Part shown: positions 1 to 15,000 of the stretch, piece by piece
How positions within the stretch are numbered: position 1 is the stretch's first letter
Layout of the letters: each line of letters begins with the position of its first letter
From: Limnohabitans sp. WS1
GTDB lineage: Bacteria > Pseudomonadota > Gammaproteobacteria > Burkholderiales > Burkholderiaceae_C
Length of the DNA stretch: 64,000 nt
Assembly: GCF_003063265.1 (NCBI RefSeq)
Contig: NZ_NERU01000011.1
Coordinates: forward strand, 1 to 64,000
Direction: 5' to 3'
The notes under the pieces: model-generated
The model's input: the letters and a program-made list of their open reading frames with translations, nothing else
Told to the model about the DNA's origin: nothing
Databases searched by the model: none
Translations under genes and position numbers: made by a program

Positions 1-2
1 CA

Positions 3-3000
3 GGCAACGCCACGCCCGAGGCCAGCGACAGCGCCAAGCGCGACACCTCCAACTTCGGCCCCGTCGACCCCAACGTCGACCCGGCCAATGCCGACAAAAA
101 CATCAGCATCGAGATCACCTCCGACCTCGAAACCGGTGGCGGCAACGCCGTGCTCAACGCCGCCGAGCTGGCCTCCGGCAAGATCAGCGTCAAAGTCAAG
201 TTGTCTGCCGACGCCAAAGCCGGTGACACCCTGGTCATCGAAGGCACGGGCAATACCGCACAAACCATCACCCTGAGCGCCGCGCAAGTGGCCGCCAAGG
301 AGGTGGTCACTGACTTTGCCAACGTGCCCGCCAACGGCACCAAGTTCGTGGCCACCGCCCAATTGAGCGATTTGGCCAAGAACATCAGCAACAAGGTCGA
401 AGACTTTGCCGTCATCAACACCGACTTGCCAGGAGCGCCCAAAGTGGTCATCCTGGAAGACGCCAACGACAACAGCTTCATCAGCCGCGCTGAGCTGTCG
501 GGGGCCATCGACGTCAAAGTCACCGTGCCCACCGGCGCGGTGGTGGGCGACACCATCACCGTCACCGACGGCGTGAGCGCACCGCAAAACTTCACGCTCA
601 CCCAAACCCAAATCGACAACGGCATCCTCACCAGCTTTGCCGCGCCCGCAGACGGCGCGACCTTCAGCGTCAGCGCCACGCTCAAAGCCACGGGCGGCAG
701 CACGCCCAGCAACGCCGTGAGCAACCCCGGCACCGACAGCGCCAAGCTCGATCTGACCGACTTCAGCAAAGTGGACCCGAGCAATCCCAATGGCCCGAAC
801 GGCCCGCGCATCAGCGCTGTGGGCGTGAACATCGACACCGATGCCAACGGCTTGGGTGACGGCATCATCACCACCGCCGAGCTGCTGGCCACCGGCAGCA
901 AAATCAAAGTCACCATCTTGCTGCCCCAAGGCGCAGCCGCAGGCGACACCCTCACCGTCAACGCCAGCGGTAACAGTCAGCGCCTGATCACCCTCACGCC
1001 AGCGGACACAGCCGCGCAAAAGGTCGTCATCACCGACTACAACAGCGTGGGCGAGGGCAACACCTTCGAAGTCTCGGCCAGCATCAAAGACCCCGCAGGC
1101 AACGCCAGCCCCGCACCCGACGCCAAAGACAGCGCCATCTTGCGCACCGTCATCGCCGGCGCTCCCGTGGTCGTCATCACCGAAGACAGCAACGACGACG
1201 GCTTCATCAACGCCGCAGAACTGAACGGCGCAGTGGGCATCAGCATCAGCATCCCCACGGCAGCGCAAGTGGGCGACGTGCTCAAAGTCACGATCAACGG
1301 CGCTCCAGACAACATCACCCTGACGGCCGCTGACTTGTTGGCCGCCAGCATCACGCGCCAAGTCAGTGCCAGCAACGGCCAAACCGTCACCGCCAAGGCC
1401 CAGCTCATTGCCGCAGGCAACCAAGCATCGGCCGAAGGCAGCGACACGGCTGTCATCGACACCACCGCCCCCAACGGCGGCAAAGCCGTGGACTTGTCGA
1501 TCGACACCGACACCAACAACGACGGCTGGATCAACCGCAAGGAACTGGGCGCGGACACCAGCGTCAAAGTCACGGCCAAGTTCGATCCCGCCTTGGTGGA
1601 GGTGGGCGACAAAGTCACCTTCACCGCAGCGGACGGCAGCGCCCCGCAAATCGTGACCCTGGACGCCGCCTCTAAAGCCGCAGGGCAGGTGAGCGTCAGC
1701 TTTGCCGCGCCTGCCGAAGGCGCCAGCATCAACGTCAAGGCCGTGCTCAAAGACAGCTCTGGCAACGCCACGCCCGAGGCCACCGACAGCGCCAAGCGCG
1801 ACACCTCCAACTTCGGCCCCGTCGACCCCACGGTGGACCCGGCCAATGCCGACAAAAACATCAGCATCGAGATCACCTCCGACCTCGAAGCCGGTGGCGG
1901 CAACGCGGTGCTCAGCGTCGCCGAGCTGGCCGCAGGCAAGATCAGCGTCAAAGTCAAGCTCTCGGCGGACGCCAAAGCCGGTGACACCCTGGTCATCGAA
2001 GGCACGGGCAACGACGCACAAACCATCACCCTGAGCGCTGCGCAAGTGGCCGCCAAAGAGGTGCTCACTGACTTTGCCAAAGTCCCCGCCAACGGCACCA
2101 AGTTCGTGGCCACCGCCCAACTGAGCGATTTGGCCAAAAACATCAGCAACAAGGTCGAAGACTTTGCGGTCATCAACACCGACTTGCCCGGCGCCCCCAA
2201 AGTCGTCATCCAAGAAGATGAAAACGACAACTCCTTTGTGAGCTTGGCCGAACTCAAGGGCCTGGTCAACGTCAAAGTCACCGCCCCTGCAGGCGCGGTG
2301 GCCGGTGACATCCTCACCGTCACCGCCACCACCAACCAGGCGGTGGGCCAGCCACAAAACATCACACTCACCCAAGCCCAAATCGACGGCGGGGTGGACC
2401 TCACCTACACCGCGCCCGCTGACGGCGCCACGCTCACCGTGAGCGCCACGCTCAAGTCCGCGGCCAGTGGCAACATCAGCAACCCCGGCAGCGACAGCGC
2501 CAAGTTCGATCTGACCGACTTCAGCAAGGTGGACCCGGCCAACCCGAACGGCCCGCGCATCAGCGCGGTGGGCGTGAACATTGACACCGACACCAACACA
2601 AACAACAACACAGCAGGTGGCGACGGCTTCATCACCGCCGCAGAGCTCACAGCCACCGGTGGCAAGATCAAAGTCACCATCAGCTTGCCCGCAGGCGCGG
2701 CCGTGGGCGACACCCTCACGGTGACCGCCAGCGGCAACAACCAACGCGTGATCACCCTCACGCAAGCGCAAATTGACGCCCAACAAATCGTCATCACCGA
2801 CTACAACAGCGTGGGCGACAGCAACACCTTTGAGGTGACCGCCAGCATCAAAGACCCTGCGGGCAACGCCAGCCCCACGCCCGACGCCAAAGACAGCGCC
2901 ATCATGCGCACCGTCATCGCCGGTGCCCCGGTGGTCGTCATCACCGAAGACAGCAACGACGACGGCACCATCAACGTGGCCGAGTTGAACGGCACCGTGG

Positions 3001-6000
3001 GCGTGAACATCACCATCCCCACCGCTGCCAAAGCGGGTGACACCTTGCGCGTGACCATCAACGGCACGCCGCAAGACATCGTGCTCACCCAAGCGCAAAT
3101 CATCGCCTCCAGCATCACGCAAGAGCTGACAGCGCCTGCCAACGGCCAAAGCCTGACCGTCAAGGCCCAGCTCATTGCCCCGGGCAACCAAGCGTCTGCC
3201 GAGGGCAGCGACACCGCCGTCATCAACACCACCGCACCCGCGGGGGCCATCAGCATCGACGCCATCACCGGCGACGACTTCATCGCCGGCCCAGAAAAAA
3301 CCGGCAGCGCCACCATCACCGGCACGGTCACCGGCAACTTCCGCGCAGGCGACATCGTCACCGTCAAAGTGGGCGCTGACAGCTACAGCGCCGCCGTGGA
3401 CGCCTCGGGCCAGTACAGCGTGGCGGGCGTGCCTGGTGCCCAATTGGCCGCCTTTGCAGGCCAACAGGTGCAAGCGAGCATCCTGGCCAGCAACGAGGCG
3501 CAAAACACCGCCACTTACACCGCCACACCCCGCCCCTACACAGTCGACAGCAACGCCGAAGCGCTCAAAACCGCTTTGACGCTCAATCCTGTCACCGGCG
3601 ACAACATCCTTGACACCACCGAAGGGGCCGCGGCCAGCACCACACTCACCGGCAAAGCCACCGGTGCGTTCGCAGCAGGCGACGTGGTCACCCTCAGCGT
3701 GGGCCTGGCAGGCAACACCAAGACCTACTCGGGCACGGTGGACGCCGCAGGCGCTTACAGCATTGCCGTGAGCACCGCCGACTTGAAGGCCGACACCGAC
3801 ACCCGCGTTGAAGCCCGCATCGCGGCCACCGTGCCCGGCAGCGCTGCCAAGCAAACAGCCACGGCTGCGCAAGACTACGTGGTGCAAAACGCCACCAACG
3901 TGGGCAAGATCACGGCGCTGAGCATCGACCCGGTCACGCCGGACAACATCATCAACTTGGCCGACAGCACGGCCAACGGGGGCCAAATCGCCATCACCGG
4001 CAAAGTGACTGGCGCATTTGTGGTGGGCGACACCGTCACCCTCACCGTCAAGGGCTCGCCCGTTGTGGGCAGCGTCAGCGCCATCGTGGGCGGCCAAGGC
4101 GTCTTCAGCATCAACGTGAGCGCGGCCGACCTGATCGCAGACGCTGACACACAAATCGAGGGCAGCGTCACCGGCACCGGCGGCAGCCAAGCCAGCGCCT
4201 TGCAAAACTACGCGGTCGACACCACACCGCCTGCAGGCACCGCCATCACCATCGACGCCATCACCGGCGACGACTTCATCAGCTCGGCCGAAGCGGGCGC
4301 GAGCGTCACCATCACCGGCTCTGTCACGGGCGAATTCCGCGCCGGCGACAAAGTCACCATCACCGTGGGCGGCGCCGACTACACAGGCACTGTCGATGCT
4401 GCAGGAAAATACACCGTCTCAGGCGTAGACGGCAGCAAGTTCGGCCCCGACACCGACCAAAAGGTCGAAGCCAAGATCTTGGCCACCGACAGCTCTAGCA
4501 ACAGCGCCACCTTCAGCGCCACGCCCCGCGCCTACACGGTGGACACCAGCACCGAGGCCACCAAAACGGCCCTGACGCTGGACCCCATCACCGGCGACAA
4601 CGTCATCACCTTGGCCGAAAGCGGCCAAGCCAACACCACGCTCACCGGCAAAGTGACCGGCGCGTTTGCCGTGGGTGACATCGTCACCATCACCTTGGGG
4701 CTGCCCAGCGGCAGCAAAACCTACAGCGTTGCCGTGGACGCCTCGGGCGCCTACAGCCTGGCCGTGGCCACAGCCGACTTGGTCGCGGACAGCGACACGC
4801 AGGTGCAAGCGCGCATTGCGGCCACCGTTGACGGTCTCAAGAAAACGGCCGACGCCGCGCAAGACTACACCGTGGAAAGCACGGGCACCCTCACACAAAC
4901 GGCGCTGTCCATTGCCCCCATCACGGGCGACAACCTCATCAACCTGGCCGACAGCACGGCCAATGGCGGCGTCACTGCCGTCACCGGCAAAGTGACGGGC
5001 AAGTTCGCCAGCGGCGACATCGTCACCGTGACGGTCAACACCCAGCCCTACAGCGCTGCCGTGGACGCCTCGGGCAACTACAGCATCAACGTGCCCACGG
5101 CGCAGTTGCTGGCCGACAGCAACACGCAAATCGAGGGCAGCGTCACCGGCAGCGGCGGCACAGCGGCCAGCGCCTTGCAAAACTACGCCATCGACACCAC
5201 ACCGCCGTCTCCTGCGGGCACCACGCTCACGATTGACGCCATCACGGGCGACGACTTCCTCTCCGCCAGCGAAGCGGCAGGCAGCGTCACCATCACCGGC
5301 GCTGTCACGGGCGAGTTCCGCGCGGGTGACATCGTCACCGTGGTGGTCGACGGCACCAACTACAGCGCCGCTGTCAACGCCTCCGGAAAATACAGCGTGA
5401 CGGGTGTTCCCGGCGCTAAGCTCAAAGCCGACTTTGACAACGGCGACAAAGCCGTCTCGGCCACCATCCTGGCCAGCGACAGCTCCAGCAACACCGCCAC
5501 CATCTCGGCCACGCCACGTCCGTTCACCCTGGACACCAACACCGAAGCGCTCAAAACCGCTTTGACGCTGGAGCCGATCACGGGCGACAACATCATCAAC
5601 ACCACCGAAGGGGCGATCACCAGCACCACGCTCACCGGCAAAGCCACAGGTGCGTTTGCAGCAGGCGACGTGGTCACCTTGACTGTGAACGACGTCAAGT
5701 TCAGCGGCACCGTCAACGCAGCCGGTGTGTACAGCATCGCTGTGACCACAACCGACCTCAAGGCCGACGTGGACAGCAAAGTCGAAGCCCGCATCGCGGC
5801 CACCGTGCCCGGCAGCGTGGCCAAGCAAACGGCCGAAGCTGCGCAAGACTACGTGGTCGAAACTGGCACCACCGTGGGCAAGCTCACCGCCATCAGCCTC
5901 GACCCGGTCACCGCTGACAACATCATCAACGCTGCAGAAAACACCAGCTCCATTGCCATCACCGGCAAAGTGACGGGTGCCTTTGCATCGGGTGACACCG

Positions 6001-9000
6001 TGACGCTCATGCTCAAGGTGGGGGGGGTGGACAAGCCGTACCCCGGCACCGTGGGTGCAGACGGCAAATTCAGCATCAACGTGCCTGCAGCCGACTTGGT
6101 GGCTGACAGCAACACCACCATTGAAGCCAGCGTCACTGGCACGGGTGGCACGCTGGCCAATGCGGTTCAGAACTACGCGGTGGACACCGTGGTGCCACAA
6201 GGCGCCATCAGCATCGACGCCATCACCGGCGACGACTTCCTGAACGCCTCTGAGCAAGCTGGCAACGTCACCATCACCGGCACCGTCACAGGCGACTACC
6301 GCGCGGGTGACGTGGTCACCCTCACCGTGGACGGCACGGGTTACAGCGCGGCCGTGAACGCCTCGGGCCAATACAGTGTGGCGGGCGTTCCGGGCAGCAA
6401 GCTGGCAGCGGATGCCGACAAAAAAGTGCTGGCCACCGTGCTGGCCAGTGACGGCTCCAACAACACCGCCATCTACACCGCGCCGCTGCGTGCCTACACG
6501 CTCGACACCAACACCGAAGCGCTCAAGACTGCACTCACGCTCAACCCCGTGGCCGTTGACAACGTCATCGACGCGACCGAAGGCGCCAACACCTTGACCA
6601 CCCTCACGGGCAAAGCCACCGGCGCGTTCGCAGCCGGTGACGTGGTCACCATCAGCTTGGGCCTGGCCAGCGAAGTCAAAACCTACTCGGGCACCGTGGA
6701 CGCGGCAGGCAACTACAGCATCGCCGTCAACACCGCCGACCTCAAGGCCGACACCGACACCCGTGTTGAAGCGCGCATTGCCGCCACCGTCTCCAGCGTG
6801 CCCGGCGCGGCCAAACAAACGGCCGAAGCCGCACAAGACTACGTCGTCGAAGACGGCACCACCGCAGGCAAACTCACCGCCATCAGCCTGGACTCTGTCA
6901 CGCCTGACAACATCATCAACGCCGCAGAAAACACCGGCTCCATTGCCATCACCGGCAAAGTGACGGGCAAGTTTGCCTCCGGTGACACCGTCACCCTCAC
7001 CCTCAAAGTGGGGGGTGTGGACAAACCGTACCCCGGCACCGTGGGTGCAGACGGCAAATTCAGCATCAACGTGCCTGCAGCCGACCTGGTCGCTGACAGC
7101 AACACCACCATCGAAGCGAGCGTCACTGGCACCGGCGGCACGCTGGCCAATGCACTGCAAAACTACGCAGTCGACATCACGCCGCCCGTGGGCACCGTGA
7201 TCACCATCGACGCCATCACCGGCGACGACTTTGTCACGGCCACCGAGCAAAGCGGCACCGTCACCATCACCGGCTCTGTCACCGGCGAATTCCGCGCAGG
7301 CGACAAAGTCACCATCACCGTGGGCGGCACCGACTACACCGGCACGGTGGACGCAGCAGGCCAATACGCCATCACAGGCGTTGACGGCGGCAAGTTTGGC
7401 CCCGACACCGACCGCAAAGTCGACGCCAGCATCCTGGCCAGCGACAACTCGGGCAACACCCTCACCGTCAGCGCTGTGGCCCGCGCCTACACGGTGGACA
7501 GCAACGCCCAAGCCCTCAAAACCGCGCTCACGCTCAAGCCCATCACCGGCGACAACATCATCGACGCCGCCGAAGGCTCCGCCACCAGCACCACCCTCAC
7601 GGGCAAAGCCACTGGCGCATTTGCAGCCGGTGACGTGGTCACCATCCGTTTGGGACTGGCAGACAGCGTCAAAACCTACTCGGGCACCGTCAACGCTGCA
7701 GGCGACTACAGCATCGACGTCAGCACCGCCGACCTCAAAGCCGACACCGACAGCCAAGCCGAAGCCAGCATCGCCGCTACCGTGCCTGGCAGCGCCGCCA
7801 AACAAACGGCCACCGCCGCGCAAGACTATGTGGTGGAAAACGGTGCCAACATCGGCAAAGTCACTGCCCTGAGCATTGACCCGGTCACGCCCGACAACAT
7901 CATCAACGCCGCAGAAAACACCGGCTTCATCACCATCACCGGTCTGGTCACGGGCAAGTTTGCAGCGGGCGACACCGTCACCCTCACCGTCAAAGGCGCA
8001 CAGGTGCCCGGCACCGTGGGCGCAGACGGCAAATTCAGCATCAACGTGGCCGCAGCCGACTTGGTGGCGGACAGCGACACGCAAATCGAAGGCAGCGTTA
8101 CCGGCACCGGGGGCAGCAAAGCCACTGCTTTGCAAAACTACGCGGTCGACACCACGCCGCCAGCTGGCACCATCATCGTCATCAACGCCATCACCGGCGA
8201 CGACTTCTTGAGCGCCACCGAGCAAGGCGGCAACGTCACCGTCACCGGTAGCGTCACGGGCGAATTCCGCGCAGGCGACAAAGTCACCATCAACGTGGGC
8301 GGCACCGACTACACCGGCACAGTGGACGCGTCTGGCCAGTACAGCATTGCGGGCGTGCCCGGGGCGCAGTTTGTGGCCGACTTCAACAGCGGCGACACAG
8401 CCATCGACGCCAAAATTCTGGCCAGCGACAGCTCCAATAACAGCGCCACCTTCAACGCCACCCCACGTCCGTTCACCCTGGACACCAACACCGAAGCGCT
8501 CAAAACCGCTTTGACGCTGGACCCCGTGGCAGGCAACAACATCATTGACACCACCGAAGGGGCCATCACCAGCACCACGCTCACCGGCAAAGCCACAGGT
8601 GCGTTTGCAGCAGGCGATGTGGTCACCTTGACGGTGAACGACACCAAGTTCAGCGGGACCGTCAACGCAGCTGGTGTGTACAGCATTGTGGTCACTACCG
8701 CCGACCTCAAGGCCGACAGCGACACCCGAGTCGAAGCCCGCATTGCGGCCACCGTGCCCGGCAGCGCGGCCAAGCAAACGGCAGAAGCCGCGCAAGACTA
8801 CGTGGTCGAAACCGGCACCACCGCTGGCAAGCTCACGGCCATCAGCCTGGACCCCGTCACCGCTGACAACATCATCAATGCTGCAGAAAACACCGGCTCC
8901 ATTGCCATCACCGGCAAAGTGACAGGTGCCTTTGCATCGGGTGACACCGTGACCCTCTCACTCAAGGTGGGGGGTGTGGACAAGCCGTACCAAGGCTCTG

Positions 9001-12000
9001 TCAACGGCCAAGGTGTCTTCAGCATCAATGTGCCTGCGGCCGACCTGGTCGCTGACAGCAACACGACCATCGAAGCCAGCGTCACTGGCACTGGCGGCAC
9101 GCTGGCCAATGCGGTTCAGAACTACGCGGTCGACACCACACCTCCGTCACCCGCTGGCACCACGCTCACCATCGACGCCATCACCGGCGACGACTTCCTG
9201 ACGCAAGCCGAGCAGGGCGGCAACGTCACCATCACCGGCTCTGTCACAGGCGAATTCCGCGCTGGCGACATCGTCACCGTGGTGGTGGACGGCGCGAACT
9301 ACAGCGCCGCAGTGGATGCCTCTGGCAAATACAGCGTGACCGGTGTGCCCGGCTCCAAGCTCAAAGCCGACTTTGACACCGGCGACCAAGCCGTCTCAGC
9401 CAGCATCCTGGCCAGCGACTCCTCCAGCAACACCGCCACCATCTCGGCCACCCCACGTCCGTTCACCCTGGACACCAACACCGAAGCGCTCAAGACCGCT
9501 TTGACGCTGGATCCGATCACGGGCGACAACATCATCAACACCACCGAAGGCGCTGTCACCAGCACCACGCTCACCGGCAAAGCCACAGGTGCGTTTGCAG
9601 CGGGCGACGTGGTCACCTTGACGGTGAACGACACCAAGTTCAGCGGCACCGTGGACGCTAACGGCGTGTACAGCATCGCCGTCACCACCGCCAGCTTGAA
9701 GGCTGACACAGACACCCGAGTCGAAGCCCGCATCGCGGCCACCGTGCCCGGCAGCGCTGCCAAGCAAACCGCAGAAGCCGCGCAAGACTACGTGGTGGAA
9801 GACACCAACACCGCTGGCAAGCTCACCGCCATCAGCCTGGACCCTGTGACGGCTGACAACATCATCAACAGCACCGAAGCGGCAGGCAACATCACCGTGA
9901 CCGGCAAAGTGACGGGCAAGTTCGCCGCAGGCGACACCGTCACCTTGACAGTCAAAGGTGCAGCCTTGCCTGGCACGGTGCTGGCAGACGGCACCTTCAG
10001 CATCCTCGTTTCGGGTGCCGACCTGGTGGCTGACAGCAACACGCAAATCGAAGCCAGCGTCACCGGCACCGGTGGCACAGCGGCCAACGCACAGCAAAAC
10101 TATGCCGTGGTCCTCAACGAGGCACCGGTCAACACCGTGCCCGCCGCCACCCAAACCGTGGCCGAAGACACGCAGCAGGCCATCACCGGCATCAGCGTGT
10201 CTGATGCCGACGGCAACCTGGCCACCACACAAATCAGCGTGCTCAACGGCAACCTGAACGTCAACCTGTCGGGTGGTGCCACCATCACCGCCGGTGCCAA
10301 CAACAGCGCTACGATGACCCTGAGCGGCACACAAGCGCAAATCAACGCCGCACTGGCCACCATCCAGTACAAGGGCGCTGCCAACTACAACGGCAACGAC
10401 ACCCTCACGGTGCTCTCCACCGACGGCCAAAATGTCACCGACAGCGACACCGTGGCCATCACCGTCACAGCTGTGGACGACAACGCCAGCATTGGCGGCA
10501 CCACCACCGGCGTGGCCACCGAAGACACCCTGGCCAACGCCAGCGGCACCGTCACCGTCACCGACGGCGATGCAGGCCAAGCCACACTGCAAGCGGCCAC
10601 CCCCGCCAGCTTGGTGGGCACCTACGGCAACTTCACGCTGAATGCCAGCACCGGCGCGTGGACCTACACCTTGGACAACACCAAGGCCGCCACCCAGGCC
10701 CTCAAAGCCGGCCAGCAAGTGAGCGACAAACTCAACGTCAAGAGCAGCGACGGCAGCGCCAACCAAGACATCACCGTCACCATCACCGGCACCAACGACG
10801 CGCCGGTGGTCAATGGCAACGTGAACGTCAATGACGTGATATTTACGGATTTGTTGGGGGCGGTGGTCCTTGTCCCTGGCATTTCTTCAACGGTGAGTGA
10901 CTTCCTAGCCAATACGTCCTACACCTTTGGCAGCACAACCGGCACGATGACTGGCAATATCGGCGCAATTTCGGAGGTTGTGCCCAGCGGGTACTTTGGA
11001 GTTTTGGTTCAAGGCGATACTGCTTTGCGCTTGGGCCAAGGCCCCGCTAATTTTGATGAAACAGCATCTGTCACATTCAACAAAGCAGTGGGGCAAGTCG
11101 TAATCAAACTGACTGGGTTAGATGCAACAAGCCAGGTGGGTTTCGAACAGGTCATTATTTCCATTAACGGACAGCCATTCAAACTAACGCAAGCTAACCT
11201 GAGCAATTCAGTCAATTGCGTAGACGGTACTCCTGTAACCCCTACGTTTTCTGCGAGCGGTGCCCTAACTGGCGCAAATCGAATCAGCACCACCATCACC
11301 ATTAATTTGCAAGATGTACCAGGGGGCATCAATAGTCTTGCTGTGTTCAATGACTACATCAGCGATGGATCAGTCGTAGGACCTGGCGGTGTGTATGCCA
11401 AGATTACAGCTACTGAAATCCCCACGGTTACACCAACCCCCTCCAAAACCGTCAACGACCTCTTCGGCCCCACCTACACCGACGTGGACACCGGCGACGC
11501 TTTCCGTGGCGTGACCATCACATCCGCAGGGCAGGGCACAGACGGCACCAACCTGGGCAAATACCAGTACCAAAAGGCTGGCACCACCACCTGGGTGGAC
11601 CTGCCCTCGGGCCTGACCGACGGCACCGCCGTGTACCTGGCCAAAGAAGACGCCATCCGCTTCGTGCCCTCCAGCACCAACAGCTCGGCCTTTGCCAAGC
11701 CCGACCTGACAGCTCGCCTGGTTGACAACTCGGCCACCACCGCGCCCGTCACCGGTGACGTGATCGACGTCGCAGGCGTCAAGCACGGCGGCAGCACCCC
11801 GTACAGCGGCGACACCGCCACCCTGCGCGTGGGCCCCAACACCGTGGCCAGCATCAGCGGCACCAGCACTGGCACCGCCACCGAAGACAACGGCAGCCAA
11901 AACATCGCCACCGGCACCCTCACGGTCACCGACCCAGACGCAGGCCAAGCCACGCTGCAAACGCCTTCCAACCTGGCAGGCACCTACGGTAACTTTGCGC

Positions 12001-15000
12001 TCAACACCGCCACCGGCGTGTGGACCTACACCTTGGACAACACCAAGGCGGCCACCCAGGCCCTCAAAGCAGGCCAGCAAGTGTTTGACACCCTGACCGT
12101 GGCCAGCGCCGACGGCAGCGCCACCAAGCCGATCACCGTCACCATCACCGGCACCAACGACGTGGCCGTCATCAGCGGCCCCGCCACCGGCGAGCTGACC
12201 GAAGACAGCGCCACCACCGTGGCCAGCGGCACGCTGACGGTGGCCGACGTGGACACCGGCGAAGCCGCCTTTGCCACGCCCACCACCTTGGCAGGCACCT
12301 ACGGCAACTTCACCTTCAACACCGCCACCGGCGAGTGGACCTACACCTTGGACAACACCAAGGCCGCCACCAACGCCCTGAACACCGGCGACACCGTGTT
12401 TGACACCGTCACCGTCAAGAGCACCGACGGCACCGGCAGCCAAGAGATCAAAGTCACCATCCGGGGTGCCAATGAAATTGTGCTGAACACCGCTCCTGTG
12501 CCCAACCCGGCCAATGGCTTGGTGAACAACCCGCTGCAAGGGCAAGACGCGGTGACTGTCAGCATCACCGACAACGCCACTACCAACGCAGGCAACTTCG
12601 TGAGCGGTGGCACCACCGTGGCCCAAGGCTTGGTGCGCTACACGCTCAGCTTCAGCGGCGGCATCGACGCTGCCACACTGACCGAAGCCGACATCAAAGT
12701 CAGCAACGGCACCCTCAAGGCCGGGTCACTGACCCGCGTGGGCACCACCAACGAGTGGACCGTGGACGTGCAAACCCCCTCATCGGGCAACGGCGCGACC
12801 AGCGTCAGCGTGATGGATGGTGTCTACACCGGAGCCAACGGCTTGGCCGGGCAGGGCAATTCAGCTACGCAGGCTTATGGGACGTTTGCTCAGACACCTT
12901 CGGGCGGTACCTTGGCGATATCGCCAAACAGTTATTTGTCATCTCCAAACAACACCAATATGCTGGCAACAGCAGACGGTGGATGGATTACCGTGTACAG
13001 CGGCGTTTACCCCAGTTCTTACGGTATTAATGCTCAGAAATTTGATTCTTCTGGAAATTTATTATCAACGTCAGTACTTGTTTCTGTTTCAAATCTTGGC
13101 GGTGGAACTGGAAATAGTTTGTTTTTGGGCATGATGAATGGTCCAGTTATTTCTCGCCTGGATAATGGTGGTTATGTTGTCGCATTTTCCGATTCTCAAA
13201 ATGGTGGTGTTTATACACAATTAACGAACTCGGACTTGACGCCAATTGCCGGCAGTCTTGTGCAGGTTAATACATCACCAGCAACACCGTCCGGGACTAT
13301 AGCTTGGTCTCTTAATATAGACATTATCAATCGTGATAATGGAAATTATATGGTTGTCTATCAACCAAATACCAATCCTGGAAGCTTTACGAGCGCAGGT
13401 ATTGTTGGTCAGGAATATACGGTTTCAGGTTCCAAAGTTGGCTCTGAGGTTCAACTGTTGCCCTCTGGTGCCTATGATCAAAGCATTGAGCCGCTCAGTA
13501 ACGGCGGCTATGTCATGAGTTACAGCCTCGCTAACGGCTCGATCATGTACCAATTGTTCAATTCGGATTTGAGCAAAAATGGCAGTGCTGTTACTGTCTT
13601 CAGCGCGAATAATACAAATAGCCCGCTCAATACAAAAACATCAGTGCTTGCTGATGGTGGGTTTGTGATCAGTTGGGGGCAAGGTAAAACTGGTGGTGGC
13701 GATAAATTCTTCCAGCGATACAGCGCTGCAGGTGCTCCCGTAGGCAGCACGGTCACATTGCTCTCAGCTTCTGACACACTCAATATTGCGGGTTTGGCAA
13801 ACGGTGGTTTTGCAGTAACTTATGGTGCCGCTCCAATTGGATCGTGGCCAACAACGATTGATATATACGATGTCAATAGTACAAAAGTAGGTACAACTTC
13901 ATATGCGGCTTCTGCCGCCTCCAACATTGTGGCTTTGCCGAGTGGTGGATTTGCAGTATCGAGCAGTTTTGGCCAGAATCAGATTGCTAACCGTGTCTTC
14001 GCCGCCCCCGGCGGCTCCTTCCTCTCCGGCGCCACAGCCGGTGGCACCGACACCTTCACCGGTGGCGACGGCGCTGACGTCATCACAGCCAACGGCGGTG
14101 CCGACGTCATCTACGCCGGTGCAGGCAACGACACCGTCATCATCAACGCCGACAACATCACCCAGCTGGCCACAGCGGCCAACATGGTGCTCGACGGCGG
14201 CACGGGCATCAACACGCTCAAGGTGGACGGCACGGGCTCCACGCTCGACCTGACCAACGCCACCATCGCGGCCAAGGTCAGCAACTTCAGCGTCATCGAC
14301 CTGACCGGCACCGGCAACAACACCCTCAAGCTCAACGCCGCATCGGCCAAGTTCTTGTCGGGTGCCAGCGACAACGCGCTCACCGCTGTCAACGAAGCCA
14401 AGCTCATCGTGGTCAACGGCAACACCGGCGACGCCGTGCAGCTGCTCGACCCACAGGTGGGCGGCACCAGCCAATGGACCGCAGGCCCCATCGAAACTGG
14501 CCTTGACCTGATCGCCAAGTTCGGCGCTGCTCAAGGCTTTGTGTCTGTCCAAAGCTACAAGGCCTACACCCTGGCCGGTGCCACGGTGTACATCAACACC
14601 GCGCTCAGCGTCACCGACTTTGGCACGCCCACCACAGCGCCTGCCCCAGTGGCCACCGCTGGCCAGACCGTGCAGGAGCTGTTTGGCACCCGCTTTACCG
14701 ACGTGGACGGCGTCAGCGTGGCCAACGGCCAATTCAAAGGCGTGGCCATCACCGACGCGGGCACCAGCACAGAGCAAACCAACCAAGGCAAGTACCAGTG
14801 GTTCAACACCACCACCAGCCTGTGGGTGGACCTGGCCGCTGGCCTGACCGACAGCAATGCCGTGTTCTTGGCCCCCACCACACTCATCCGCTTCCAGGCG
14901 GCAGCAGGTGTGGCCACGCTCAACCTGCACGACCTGAGCGCCCGCTTGGTCGACATGTCGGGCCAGACCAGCACCTCAGGCCTGACCAACGGAGCCACCA

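Noticed and set aside
1037-3367. Minus-strand ORFs opposite the first adhesin repeats
   Set aside because: They are reverse images of the repeats, rich in Ser/Leu/Ala/Val, without signature motifs or ribosome-binding sites.
4419-8795. Very long antisense ORF (1,458 codons) opposite the adhesin repeats
   Set aside because: It lies opposite the tandem Ig triplets. GC-rich periodic coding sequence keeps the antisense frame free of stops, and the predicted protein is Gly/His/Val-rich and shows only the reverse image of the repeats.
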